Program-made: the position numbers and the translations under genes
Shown: one piece after another, positions 7,961 to 15,482 of the stretch
Layout of the letters: each line of letters starts with the position of its first letter
Position numbering within the stretch: position 1 is the first letter of the stretch
The notes under the pieces: generated by a model
Databases searched by the model: none
Told to the model about the DNA's origin: nothing
The model's input: the letters and a program-made list of their open reading frames with translations, nothing else
DNA from: an uncultured Clostridia bacterium
GTDB taxonomy: Bacteria; Bacillota; Clostridia; Christensenellales; Borkfalkiaceae
DNA: 40,750 nt
NCBI GenBank assembly: GCA_905235795.1
Contig: CAJOMS010000003.1
Location: forward strand, 1 to 40,750
Reading direction: 5' to 3'

Positions 7961-9223
7961 TTATATGGATTTGGCGTTGGCGAGCAGATATTTTTCCGCC
8001 TCGTCGTTCCAAAGTCCGTTGTGTCTTGCGCAAATTTCGGCAAGCGCCTTGAAGAGCGGATCCGTCTTGCCTTTTTCTTCAAAATCTTCTATCGCGGTCA
8101 TCGGCAAAGATATGTTGGTATAAACGAGTTTTTTCGCGCCCTTGATATTGGGCAGGTTCATTATCGTATCGATAACGCTGTCCAACCCGCCAACGTGCGA
8201 GATCATGATGGAAGGGTTGATTCTGCCTGCCGCAGAAAGAGCGAGAGCCTCTCTCATATCGTCCGTATTGCCGCCCGAAGTACCTGTTACTCTGTGGAAG
8301 GAATAGTGTACGTCGTAGAAGTTGAACTTAGCCGAAAAATCGGATTTAAGCGGGCCTGCAAAGAAGTTGAGGCAGCCGCCGTTACCCAAAAGTTGGTCGC
8401 CCTGTTCTACGAGGAAGGAAACGGGCGCGTAGACGAACACGTCGTCGAAACCGTTTCCGCCGTTAAGGTTCTTCATATACGCTACGGGATCTTCGACCGC
8501 AGAGGTGTTTACGTAAACGAGTTTAACACCGTTTTTGGCGGCGTCTTCCACGGTGAGAAGTTCCGCGGCTCTTTTAAGCCTTGCGTCATCTATATCCGTA
8601 ACAACCATAAGCGAAGGCTTTCTGTCGCAATGAATGCCGTAATCGACGCATTCAAGTCCCATGGGGCCGGCACCTGCGAGAATGGCTACGGCTCCGCCCT
8701 CTTTTATGCCCATAATATGCGTGTGATTGCTGTAATCGCTGTGATAATTTTCGTGATATCCCGCGATTATGCATGATACGGGTTCAGAAAGCGACGCTTT
8801 ATAGTAGCAATCGGACTCGTACGGGAGAAGGCAGTTACATTCCATAACCTCGTTGGGAATAATGATCTTCGTAGCGTCGCCGCCGATATACTTATACGAA
8901 TATCCGGGAGCGTCTGCGGAGCCCTTGTAATTCAATGCGGGCTGTATGGAATATTTTTGACCGGGCTTGAATTTATCTTGCCATTTTTTGCCTACCTGCA
9001 AAATCTCTCCGCAAAATTCATGCCCCACGATAACCGGATTTTCGGCAATATCTTCGGGCACGCGCTTGTGTGCGGAGCCTTGTTCCATAGCTTTGTAAGT
9101 GGACATACATACGCTGTCAGACACGACAGACGCCAATATCTCGTCGTCCTTTAATTCGGGAAGTTCAAATTCTTCTAATCTCAGATCTTCCTTCCCGTAA
9201 AGTCTTACGGCTTTAGTTTTCAT
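7961..9223 (-). CDS. Zinc-dependent medium-chain dehydrogenase, L-sorbose-1-phosphate reductase-like (SorE-like)
   Basis: Medium-chain alcohol dehydrogenase related to SorE, which reduces L-sorbose 1-phosphate to glucitol 6-phosphate. The N-terminus (MKTKAVRLYGKEDLRLEEF), VIVGHEFCGEIL, PGYSYKYIGG and the SGGNTDDM segment match what I recall of SorE. Probable catalytic zinc ligands are C39, H68 and the Glu in SEPVSC, and the nucleotide-binding loop is GAGPMG. The structural four-cysteine zinc lobe common in other alcohol dehydrogenases is not apparent. At 420 residues it is slightly longer than SorE. It lies between the aldolases and the E2 gene, with GGAGG seven bases before ATG. The exact substrate may be another ketose phosphate or polyol phosphate. 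Confidence 0.82.
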   Translation of the reverse strand: MKTKAVRLYGKEDLRLEEFELPELKDDEILASVVSDSVCMSTYKAMEQGSAHKRVPEDIAENPVIVGHEFCGEILQVGKKWQDKFKPGQKYSIQPALNYKGSADAPGYSYKYIGGDATKIIIPNEVMECNCLLPYESDCYYKASLSEPVSCIIAGYHENYHSDYSNHTHIMGIKEGGAVAILAGAGPMGLECVDYGIHCDRKPSLMVVTDIDDARLKRAAELLTVEDAAKNGVKLVYVNTSAVEDPVAYMKNLNGGNGFDDVFVYAPVSFLVEQGDQLLGNGGCLNFFAGPLKSDFSAKFNFYDVHYSFHRVTGTSGGNTDDMREALALSAAGRINPSIMISHVGGLDSVIDTIMNLPNIKGAKKLVYTNISLPMTAIEDFEEKGKTDPLFKALAEICARHNGLWNDEAEKYLLANAKSI

Positions 9224-9278
9224 ACTTTTACCTCCGTTATAACGTAGTGGATATCAACCACTCAAATTTTTAAATTTA

Positions 9279-10310
9279 TTATTTTGAAAGTGAACGGCGG
9301 TATTTTTCCGCCTCCCAATTGTTTATAAAGTCAACGTCTTTTTCGCTCATGGTGGAAATTCCGAGTCCCTTAGCCTTTAACGTGTTTATGACGAAAAGAT
9401 AGGCAAACAGCGTTTCTTCAAGCGTTTGCGCCTCTTTTGCGTTGGTGTTATATACCACGGTGCCGTTTTGCGCCTGCATCTTTTCGGGGGCAAAAGCCAA
9501 AACGTTGTTAAGATACACGAGCTGGTCGGGATAGAGCGGGTATTCGTCTAACATTGCCTTGGTAAGCGGCGAGCCCTTTACGAAATCCACAACCGTAGGC
9601 GTTTGAGATTCAAACTTATTTTCTCCCACGCATTTCAAGCTTACGCTGCGGTAAGCGTCCTTCAACCCGAAATAAGCTACGATCTTGCCGTTTACTTCTT
9701 CGTTGATCTTTTTAACTCTTTCAAGTTCGTCCGCGGTGACGACTAAGCCGTGGTTCTGCATAAAAATCACTTCGGGGAACTTTCCGTTTTTAGCCTCGTA
9801 TTCTTCTATTGCGTCCTTCATTTTTACGGAAAGCGTAAAGCCGGGGTCTATATACGGCATAAAAATATACCCGAAGTCCGCTCCCTTGAAAATTTCTGCG
9901 GCTATATCCTTACCGTTTAAAGAACACGTTAAAAGATTTGCGTAAACGGAATGAGTGTGTATAACGTATTTTTTAAGCACGGAGTGAAAACCTACCTCCA
10001 CGCTCGGGCGGAGGGGTTGCAGCCCTTCCGTTTGCAGAGTCGCCTCTGCCGTAACTTTTTTGTTTTCGGCCTCGTGATCTTTCCCGTCCGAAAGGTCTAC
10101 GCCGCACAAAAACTCTCGTATCATTTTAAGATCCATAGGTACGTAAGCCGTATTTTCGCTTATATCCACCAACTTAAAGCCGGAAGCCTTTATATACATA
10201 ACGTTGCCGTCTTTAACCGAAGTGTTTCCGCCGCCGCCCTGAGTGTAATCCACTCTGCCGCCGGCGTATTGCGAAATTTCTATCAGATCTTTTATTGCCT
10301 GACTGGTCAT
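9279..10310 (-). CDS. Class II aldolase, RhaD/RhaE N-domain type
   Basis: Metal-dependent class II aldolase/adducin fold protein, 343 residues. It shows the phosphate-binding QGGGGNTSVK (24-33), MYIKASGF, the putative catalytic Glu in RPSVEVGFH (E105), the metal ligands HTH (H118, H120) and NHG (H187). This long form resembles the aldolase half of the bifunctional rhamnulose-1-phosphate aldolase/lactaldehyde dehydrogenase proteins, without the dehydrogenase half. It would cleave a ketose 1-phosphate to dihydroxyacetone phosphate and an aldehyde. All catalytic residues appear present, unlike the second half of its upstream neighbour. Seventeen bases separate the two aldolase genes, with AAGGAG before this start. 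Confidence 0.82.
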   Translation of the reverse strand: MTSQAIKDLIEISQYAGGRVDYTQGGGGNTSVKDGNVMYIKASGFKLVDISENTAYVPMDLKMIREFLCGVDLSDGKDHEAENKKVTAEATLQTEGLQPLRPSVEVGFHSVLKKYVIHTHSVYANLLTCSLNGKDIAAEIFKGADFGYIFMPYIDPGFTLSVKMKDAIEEYEAKNGKFPEVIFMQNHGLVVTADELERVKKINEEVNGKIVAYFGLKDAYRSVSLKCVGENKFESQTPTVVDFVKGSPLTKAMLDEYPLYPDQLVYLNNVLAFAPEKMQAQNGTVVYNTNAKEAQTLEETLFAYLFVINTLKAKGLGISTMSEKDVDFINNWEAEKYRRSLSK

Positions 10311-10327
10311 ATTTTATCTCCTTATCG

Positions 10328-11617
10328 TCATTCAAGGTTAAATTCCTTGTTTATCGTTTCAACTTCTTCGTCGGTTATCTTTACTACCTGACCGATAAGT
10401 CCGGAATGGATTATAGTGTTGGCGGTAAACTCGACTACTTCCAACGCGTCGAACGCCTCTATCAAAGTACCGCCTACGGCAATCACGCTATCGTTTTCGA
10501 TAAGCACAACGGGATGACTTTTATTGATCGAATCGCTTACGAGCTCAGGATCTTTTATGTTGGTGCCGTAAGGCAAACGCACGAGATCTCTTATCTTTAT
10601 GTAAGATTCCGGTATGGTGCGGCTGTCTATTTCCGTTCTGGTTATGCCGAAAGCCAAAATGTTGGTAGGCTGAGCGACCACTATGGCGTTGACGTCCGGA
10701 TGAGTTTCGTAAATCATTTTATGGAGCGACACCGAACGCGACGGACGTTTGCCCGCCTCTCTCCAACCGTGATCCACGCGAACGAGATCCTCCGGCTCAA
10801 GGTGCTTTCTGTCCTTTCCGTAAGGAGTAATGATAAAGCTGTCCCCATTCAACCTCTCCGAAAAAGTGCCCATCGTACTTGAAAACAAGTCCTGATCGTA
10901 CGCCCTGTGAATAAGCGTGCACATCTTGTTTCTTATATCTTTTTCTTTGGAAGAAATTTCCGCGGGTATAAATTCGCCAAGCTGAGTTTTGCCCTTTTCG
11001 TTGGCTAATTGAATCTGTTCTTCGGTAAGAGGATACGCCTTGCCCAACAATTTGGACGTAATATCCAACTTAGCGCACCTTTCGAGCGTTTCAAACTTCT
11101 CGAAGGCGTCGAACAGATCTTTGCCGCAGGTTACCACGCCGTGGTTTTCCATAACTACTACGTCGTACCCGTTTTTGAACTGCTCCGCAATAGCCTCGCC
11201 GAGCTTTATACTGCCGGGCACCTCATAAGCCGCTATACCTACTTTACCGCAAACGAGTTCGGTAGTGGGTATTATGCGCGTATCCGGTATCTTCCTGATA
11301 AGGCTGTAACTTACGAGCGAAGGCGAGTGTGCGTGCACGACCGCCTTTGCGTCAGGACGAGTTTTGTAAACGAGTTTATGGAAAGGCAATTCTACCGAAG
11401 GTTTATATTTGCCTATTACCGTTCCGTCCGGCTTAACGCAGCATATATCGGAAGGCGTAAGCGCGCCTTTATCTATGCCGGAAGGCGTTATCCAAATATT
11501 TCCGTCGCTGTCTATAATAGACAGATTTCCGCCGGAAGTTGTAGTCATTTGTTTGCGGTATATCCTGTTTATTGTGAGCACTATCTGCTCTGCAGGATGC
11601 ATAAATTTGTATTCCAT
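10328..11617 (-). CDS. Tandem class II aldolase: active N-domain fused to a degenerate second domain
   Basis: 429 residues holding two class II aldolase/adducin domains. The first (about 5-200) is complete: SGGNLS, the catalytic Glu in PSVELPFHK (E76), zinc ligands HAH (H95, H97) and NHG (H159). The second (about 225-429) keeps the fold, with STMGTFSERL, FIITPYG and PDVNAIVV, but the Glu position is Ser (S297), HAH is replaced by AQP (315-317) and the NHG histidine by Asp (D376). It has thus lost both catalysis and metal binding, and may serve as an oligomerisation or allosteric partner. The active half resembles fuculose/rhamnulose-phosphate aldolases. The start MEYKFMHPAEQ follows CGGAG. 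Confidence 0.85.
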   Translation of the reverse strand: MEYKFMHPAEQIVLTINRIYRKQMTTTSGGNLSIIDSDGNIWITPSGIDKGALTPSDICCVKPDGTVIGKYKPSVELPFHKLVYKTRPDAKAVVHAHSPSLVSYSLIRKIPDTRIIPTTELVCGKVGIAAYEVPGSIKLGEAIAEQFKNGYDVVVMENHGVVTCGKDLFDAFEKFETLERCAKLDITSKLLGKAYPLTEEQIQLANEKGKTQLGEFIPAEISSKEKDIRNKMCTLIHRAYDQDLFSSTMGTFSERLNGDSFIITPYGKDRKHLEPEDLVRVDHGWREAGKRPSRSVSLHKMIYETHPDVNAIVVAQPTNILAFGITRTEIDSRTIPESYIKIRDLVRLPYGTNIKDPELVSDSINKSHPVVLIENDSVIAVGGTLIEAFDALEVVEFTANTIIHSGLIGQVVKITDEEVETINKEFNLE

Positions 11618-11687
11618 TTTAAATCTCCGAATAATTTATTCCCATCATATTCCCCCGATAAAAACGGAATTGTAAGTTTATAGTTTA

Positions 11688-11711
11688 ATTTCAGCCCTTA
11701 TTTCAGCCCTT
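11688..11711. repeat. Perfect 12-bp tandem duplication across the kinase stop codon
   Basis: ATTTCAGCCCTT occurs twice head to tail on the plus strand. The second copy covers the TGA stop of the kinase gene, so the first copy creates a second TGA just beyond it. This looks like a small slippage duplication; no function is evident. Confidence 0.75.
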
Positions 11712-13169
11712 AAAGCCGGCTATTTTTTCGAAAGCGGCAAAATCGGGCTTGTATTTACCTAAAGGCAAGTACTCTTTAACGTCGCCGCCGGCGGCTATCA
11801 TTTTCTTTGCCTCGTCAAGGTCTTTTACTTCGCCGAGGGCTATCATCTGCACGGCTATATTGCCTAACGCCGTAGCCTCCGAAGGGCCTGCCACGACCTT
11901 TACGCCGCAGATATCCGCCGTCATTTGGCAAAGTATGCCCGCCTTGCAACCGCCGCCTATTATGTTTACGGCGTTGAACTTCTTGCCGGTAAGCGCCTCT
12001 ATGCTCCTTAAAGTATAGCGGTATTTTAAAGCGAGGCTCTCGTAAATACACCTTGAAAATTCGCCTATCGTCTCAGGCTCTTTCTGACCGGTCTTGCGGC
12101 AGAAATTCCTTATTTTTTCGGGCATATTGCCGGGATTGTCGAAATCGGGATAATCGGGATCTATATAGCACACGCTCTCGGATTTTTCCGCCATATCGGC
12201 AAGTTCGGCAAACGAATAGTCGTAGCCTTCCTTCTGCCAAGTCCTGCGCGCCTCTTGTATTATCCAAAGCCCCATTATATTTTTAAGGAACCTTACGGAC
12301 TTGTTATAACCGCCCTCGTTGGTGAAATTTTCTTTGTAGCTCGCCTCGTTGATTATGGGTTTATCGAGTTCGACGCCCATAAGCGACCAAGTGCCGCAGG
12401 AAATATAGCAACAGTTGCTCATATCGCCCGGAACGGCAGCCACGGCTGAACCGGTATCGTGCGTGCATACCGCTATTACGGGCACGCTCTTAACGCCGAG
12501 TTCTTCGCATATTTCCGGTTTCAGTTTGCCGTAAACGTGTCCGCTTTCAACGATTCTCGGAAGTTTGGAAGTATCGAAACCTATCTTTTCAATAAGTTCG
12601 TAATTCCAATTGTGAGTGGTTTGGTCGAGCATTTGCGAAGTGGACGCTATCGTATATTCCGCAACGGTAGCGCCCGTCAAGACGTACGCCATAAGGTCGG
12701 GAATGAAAAGCATCGTCTTTGCCGCGGCAACGGCCTCTGCGTCCTCCTTTACGGAAGCGTAAAGCTGGAAAAGCGTGTTTATGCGCATTATCTGTATGCC
12801 CGTTTCCTCGTACAGTTTATCTTTGCCGCCAAGCAGCTTAAAAACTTCTTCCGTCTTACCTTCCGTGCGCATATCGCGGTAATGATACGGCGTGTTTATC
12901 AAATTGCCGTTTTTATCCAAAAAGCCGTAATCCACGCCCCAGGTGTCGATACCTATCGCGTCGAAACCGCCCGCCTGCTTAGCCTTGACTATGCCGGTCT
13001 TTATCTCGTGGATAAGCCTCAGAAAATCCCAATACAATTTCCCGTTTATCTGAACGGGATCGTTGGGGAAACGATGCACCTCGGTATATACGATCTTTCC
13101 GTCGGAAATTTCACCTATAAGCGCCCTTCCGTTCGACGCGCCGAAATCGAATGCCAGAACTTTTTTCAT
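11703..13169 (-). CDS. rhaB: Rhamnulokinase-like FGGY sugar kinase
   Basis: Phosphorylates a ketose at C1 with ATP. The sequence follows E. coli RhaB closely in key places: DFGASNGR near the N-terminus, GIDTWGVD, YRDMRTEG, CGTWSLMG, KNIMGLW and IIGGGCKAG. At 488 residues it has the normal length. RhaB-type kinases act on L-rhamnulose and some accept L-fuculose or other ketoses, so the substrate is not fixed. No rhamnose or fucose isomerase is in the run, so the ketose would have to arrive ready-made or be made by an enzyme encoded elsewhere. The gene sits between the SrlD-like dehydrogenase and the two-domain aldolase, with AAAGGAG before ATG. Confidence 0.9.
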   Translation of the reverse strand: MKKVLAFDFGASNGRALIGEISDGKIVYTEVHRFPNDPVQINGKLYWDFLRLIHEIKTGIVKAKQAGGFDAIGIDTWGVDYGFLDKNGNLINTPYHYRDMRTEGKTEEVFKLLGGKDKLYEETGIQIMRINTLFQLYASVKEDAEAVAAAKTMLFIPDLMAYVLTGATVAEYTIASTSQMLDQTTHNWNYELIEKIGFDTSKLPRIVESGHVYGKLKPEICEELGVKSVPVIAVCTHDTGSAVAAVPGDMSNCCYISCGTWSLMGVELDKPIINEASYKENFTNEGGYNKSVRFLKNIMGLWIIQEARRTWQKEGYDYSFAELADMAEKSESVCYIDPDYPDFDNPGNMPEKIRNFCRKTGQKEPETIGEFSRCIYESLALKYRYTLRSIEALTGKKFNAVNIIGGGCKAGILCQMTADICGVKVVAGPSEATALGNIAVQMIALGEVKDLDEAKKMIAAGGDVKEYLPLGKYKPDFAAFEKIAGFKG

Positions 13170-13232
13170 AAATATTTCTCCTTTTTTACGTTCAAACGGG
13201 GCCGGTAATATACCAACCCCCGTAACGCGTTA

Positions 13233-14012
13233 TCAATACATTTGTTGTCCGCCGGTAACGTTTATTGCCTGACCGGTCATGTAGGAAGACATATCGGACG
13301 CGAGAAATACCATAACGTTTTCGATATCTTCGTATTCGCAGCTCCTCTTCATCGGAACTTGATTGATGTATTTTTCTCTTATCTTTTCTTCGGTAGTGCC
13401 CTGATTTGCGGCGTACTGCTTAAACAAGCTGTTTACCCACAAAGGCGAATTGAGCAAATTGCCGGGGCAGATGCTGTTTACGCGCACGCCCTGTTCTGCA
13501 AATTCAAGCGCGAGACTCTGCGTGAGGCCTACGCCGCCGAACTTACTCGACGCATAAGCGCCGTTTTTGTAAGAGCCCTTTTTGCCGGATTTGGAGTTGA
13601 TTTGAATGATGCTGCCCTTCTTGTTTGCGAGCATTACGGGAGCAACCGCCTTAACGGTGTTGAAGTAACCGTTTAAGTTTACGTCCGTAACAAGTTTGAA
13701 GGCTTCCGGCGTGAGATTGAATATATCCCCGCTCTTTACTATCGCCGCGTTGGCGATGAGAATGTCTATCGTGCCCCATTTTTCAACGACCGCGTCGGCT
13801 GCAGCCTTGCACGTTTCGTATTTGGTAACGTCTACCTGAAACGCCATACCCTCTTTTAATTTAGATGCGACGTTCTGCGCGCCCTCGATGTTTATGTCGC
13901 ATACGGCGACTTTGCAGCCCTCTTTGTCCAGCCTCATGGCGAGCGCTTCGCCCAAACCTTGGCTGGCGCCGGTAACGAGTGCAACTTTTCCTTTAAGATC
14001 TATGTTTTGCAT
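13233..14012 (-). CDS. Short-chain dehydrogenase, sorbitol-6-phosphate 2-dehydrogenase-like (SrlD-like)
   Basis: Classical short-chain dehydrogenase of 259 residues. The nucleotide-binding TGASQGLG is at 14-21, and catalytic S140 or S142, Y153 and K157 lie in the INSKSGKKGS to YASSK stretch. The segments FGGVGLTQSLAL, SLFKQYA, NQGT and the C-terminal TGQAINVTGGQ match SrlD, the glucitol-6-phosphate to fructose-6-phosphate dehydrogenase. With the SorE-like enzyme this would complete ketose-1-phosphate to glucitol 6-phosphate to fructose 6-phosphate, a route known for L-sorbose. Close paralogues act on other polyols, so the substrate is inferred. It starts 24 bases after the PHP gene. Confidence 0.84.
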   Translation of the reverse strand: MQNIDLKGKVALVTGASQGLGEALAMRLDKEGCKVAVCDINIEGAQNVASKLKEGMAFQVDVTKYETCKAAADAVVEKWGTIDILIANAAIVKSGDIFNLTPEAFKLVTDVNLNGYFNTVKAVAPVMLANKKGSIIQINSKSGKKGSYKNGAYASSKFGGVGLTQSLALEFAEQGVRVNSICPGNLLNSPLWVNSLFKQYAANQGTTEEKIREKYINQVPMKRSCEYEDIENVMVFLASDMSSYMTGQAINVTGGQQMY

Positions 14013-14036
14013 ATCGATCGTACTCCTTAAAAATTA

Positions 14037-15335
14037 TTATTTCTTTATTACAGACGCCCTGCCTATTTCGGCAAAAGCGGCTATTCTCTCTTTAAGATCC
14101 GGATACTTTTCAACGGCCTTTTCCGCAAACATACCGTTTTCAACGCCGTTTTCCGCGGCGCGTTCGTGCCCGATAAGCGCCCACGTGCTATCTATGAGAT
14201 TGGCGTATCTCGGGTTGGCAAGCGCCTTGCATTCAAAGCGTTGCCTCGGTGAGTTTATATCCTCCCCGCTTATCTCAAAAAGCCCGTATTTCGCACATAA
14301 AGCGCGCAATCTGTCAAGCTGAGCCTCGGTGTTGCGCGTGGGCATATAAGCCACCGCCTTTATGCCTACGGCCTTGATCTCCGCAATCAGTTCGTCCAAA
14401 AAATCGTCCTCGAATTTCTGTGCGCGCTTGTCGCCGGTAACGCTGTCTCCAACGTCGCCGAGGTAAGCGTAGGCGGGTATGGCGCCGAATTCCGTCGCCT
14501 TTTTGACGAACTCTTTAACGTCGGGCATCTCCTCGTCGGCGTCTATATAAAAGAACTTGGTATCCGCCTTTAAAACGCCGAGCAAATCGTAATTGAAGCA
14601 CGGATTTTCCGCGTCGGTAAGGTAACCTTTCTGCTTGTCGCCCACCTTCAATTCAAGGTCTTTTTCTATAAAATCTATCAACGCCTGCGTTCTGCCGAAA
14701 CGTTCTTCAAGCTTTTTTGCCAAAGCGCTCATCAGATGGCGCTCGGTAATGGAGCCGCCCTCTGCCGCGCAGGACGCGTCGTAAACGTCTTTTTCAAAAT
14801 CTATATTTATGCCGAACTTGCCGAATTTCCCGTTTATCAGTTCGGTCATTTTGCGGTCGCGCAGTTCGCGTTTCGCGCGGTAGCCGGCAAGGTACTCGTT
14901 GAAAGCAGCCCTGTTCTGCTCGGGTACGCCGTGCGCCGCCATATATATGCAATCTTCCTGATCGGGGTGATTTATCTTGCCCCAATGGCGAGCGTTGAAC
15001 TTAGCCCTGACTTCAACTCCGCACGTGTAGCCCATGCCTAAAGTTTTGCACGCCTCGGAAAATTCCGCGTCGCCCGACAAACTGTCATGATCCATTATCC
15101 CGCAGGAAGTAAGCCCCGCAGAGTACGCGGCGTAAGCGGCCGCCGTGGGCGAATACGGCGAAAACGAATATATCGTGTGTATGTGGTTGTTCGCGTCGTT
15201 CTCGCGGCGAACGGGTTGCATGCCGTTTTCTTCCTCGAATTTGAGCAATATTTTTAAATTTTCAAGCCTCTCTCCCGCAGTCGGAGCGTTTAGTCCCTTT
15301 ACGAGTTCAGCTCGTTTTTGTTCGTTTGCGTTCAT
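14037..15335 (-). CDS. PHP-family metallophosphoesterase
   Basis: First gene of the ten-gene run. The N-terminal metal motifs of the PHP (polymerase and histidinol phosphatase) fold are present: HIH (51-53) followed by SFSPYSP, MDHDS (81-85) and the Glu in CGVEVR (E108). The Asp/His motifs toward the C-terminus are less clear to me. At 432 residues it is longer than histidinol phosphatases, and no polymerase domain is attached. A role in dephosphorylating or hydrolysing a sugar phosphate or a dead-end intermediate is plausible from context only. Its start lies 35 bases downstream of the proposed minus-strand promoter. Confidence 0.75.
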   Translation of the reverse strand: MNANEQKRAELVKGLNAPTAGERLENLKILLKFEEENGMQPVRRENDANNHIHTIYSFSPYSPTAAAYAAYSAGLTSCGIMDHDSLSGDAEFSEACKTLGMGYTCGVEVRAKFNARHWGKINHPDQEDCIYMAAHGVPEQNRAAFNEYLAGYRAKRELRDRKMTELINGKFGKFGINIDFEKDVYDASCAAEGGSITERHLMSALAKKLEERFGRTQALIDFIEKDLELKVGDKQKGYLTDAENPCFNYDLLGVLKADTKFFYIDADEEMPDVKEFVKKATEFGAIPAYAYLGDVGDSVTGDKRAQKFEDDFLDELIAEIKAVGIKAVAYMPTRNTEAQLDRLRALCAKYGLFEISGEDINSPRQRFECKALANPRYANLIDSTWALIGHERAAENGVENGMFAEKAVEKYPDLKERIAAFAEIGRASVIKK

Positions 15336-15370
15336 TTAAGCAAAATCTCCCGTATTTTTTAGCCTTATTA

Positions 15371-15399
15371 AGTATAACATATATAAATGTGTTTGTATA
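15371..15399 (-). promoter_or_regulatory. Promoter of the ten-gene sugar/2-oxoacid dehydrogenase run
   Basis: On the minus strand, TATACA (15394-15399) is separated by 17 bases from TATACT (15371-15376), with an extended -10 TGT immediately before. An imperfect dyad, AACAT with ATGTgTT (about 15376-15393), lies inside the spacer and is a candidate operator for the divergently encoded DeoR-family protein. The -35 match is moderate and the operator is speculative. Confidence 0.55.
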
Positions 15400-15414
15400 T
15401 AGTTGAAAATTAAC

Positions 15415-15443
15415 TTGCATAAAAGAAATTTTTGTGCTATAAT
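15415..15443 (+). promoter_or_regulatory. Promoter of the deoR-family gene
   Basis: TTGCAT (15415-15420), a 17-base spacer and a perfect TATAAT (15438-15443) with the extended TGC before it. The predicted transcript has a leader of about 33 bases with GAGG (15473-15476) six bases before ATG at 15483. It is back-to-back with the promoter at 15371-15399, so one bound repressor could control both. Confidence 0.75.
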
Positions 15444-15482
15444 TCAATCATAAACGAAAACAAACGAGCAACGAGGTATGAT

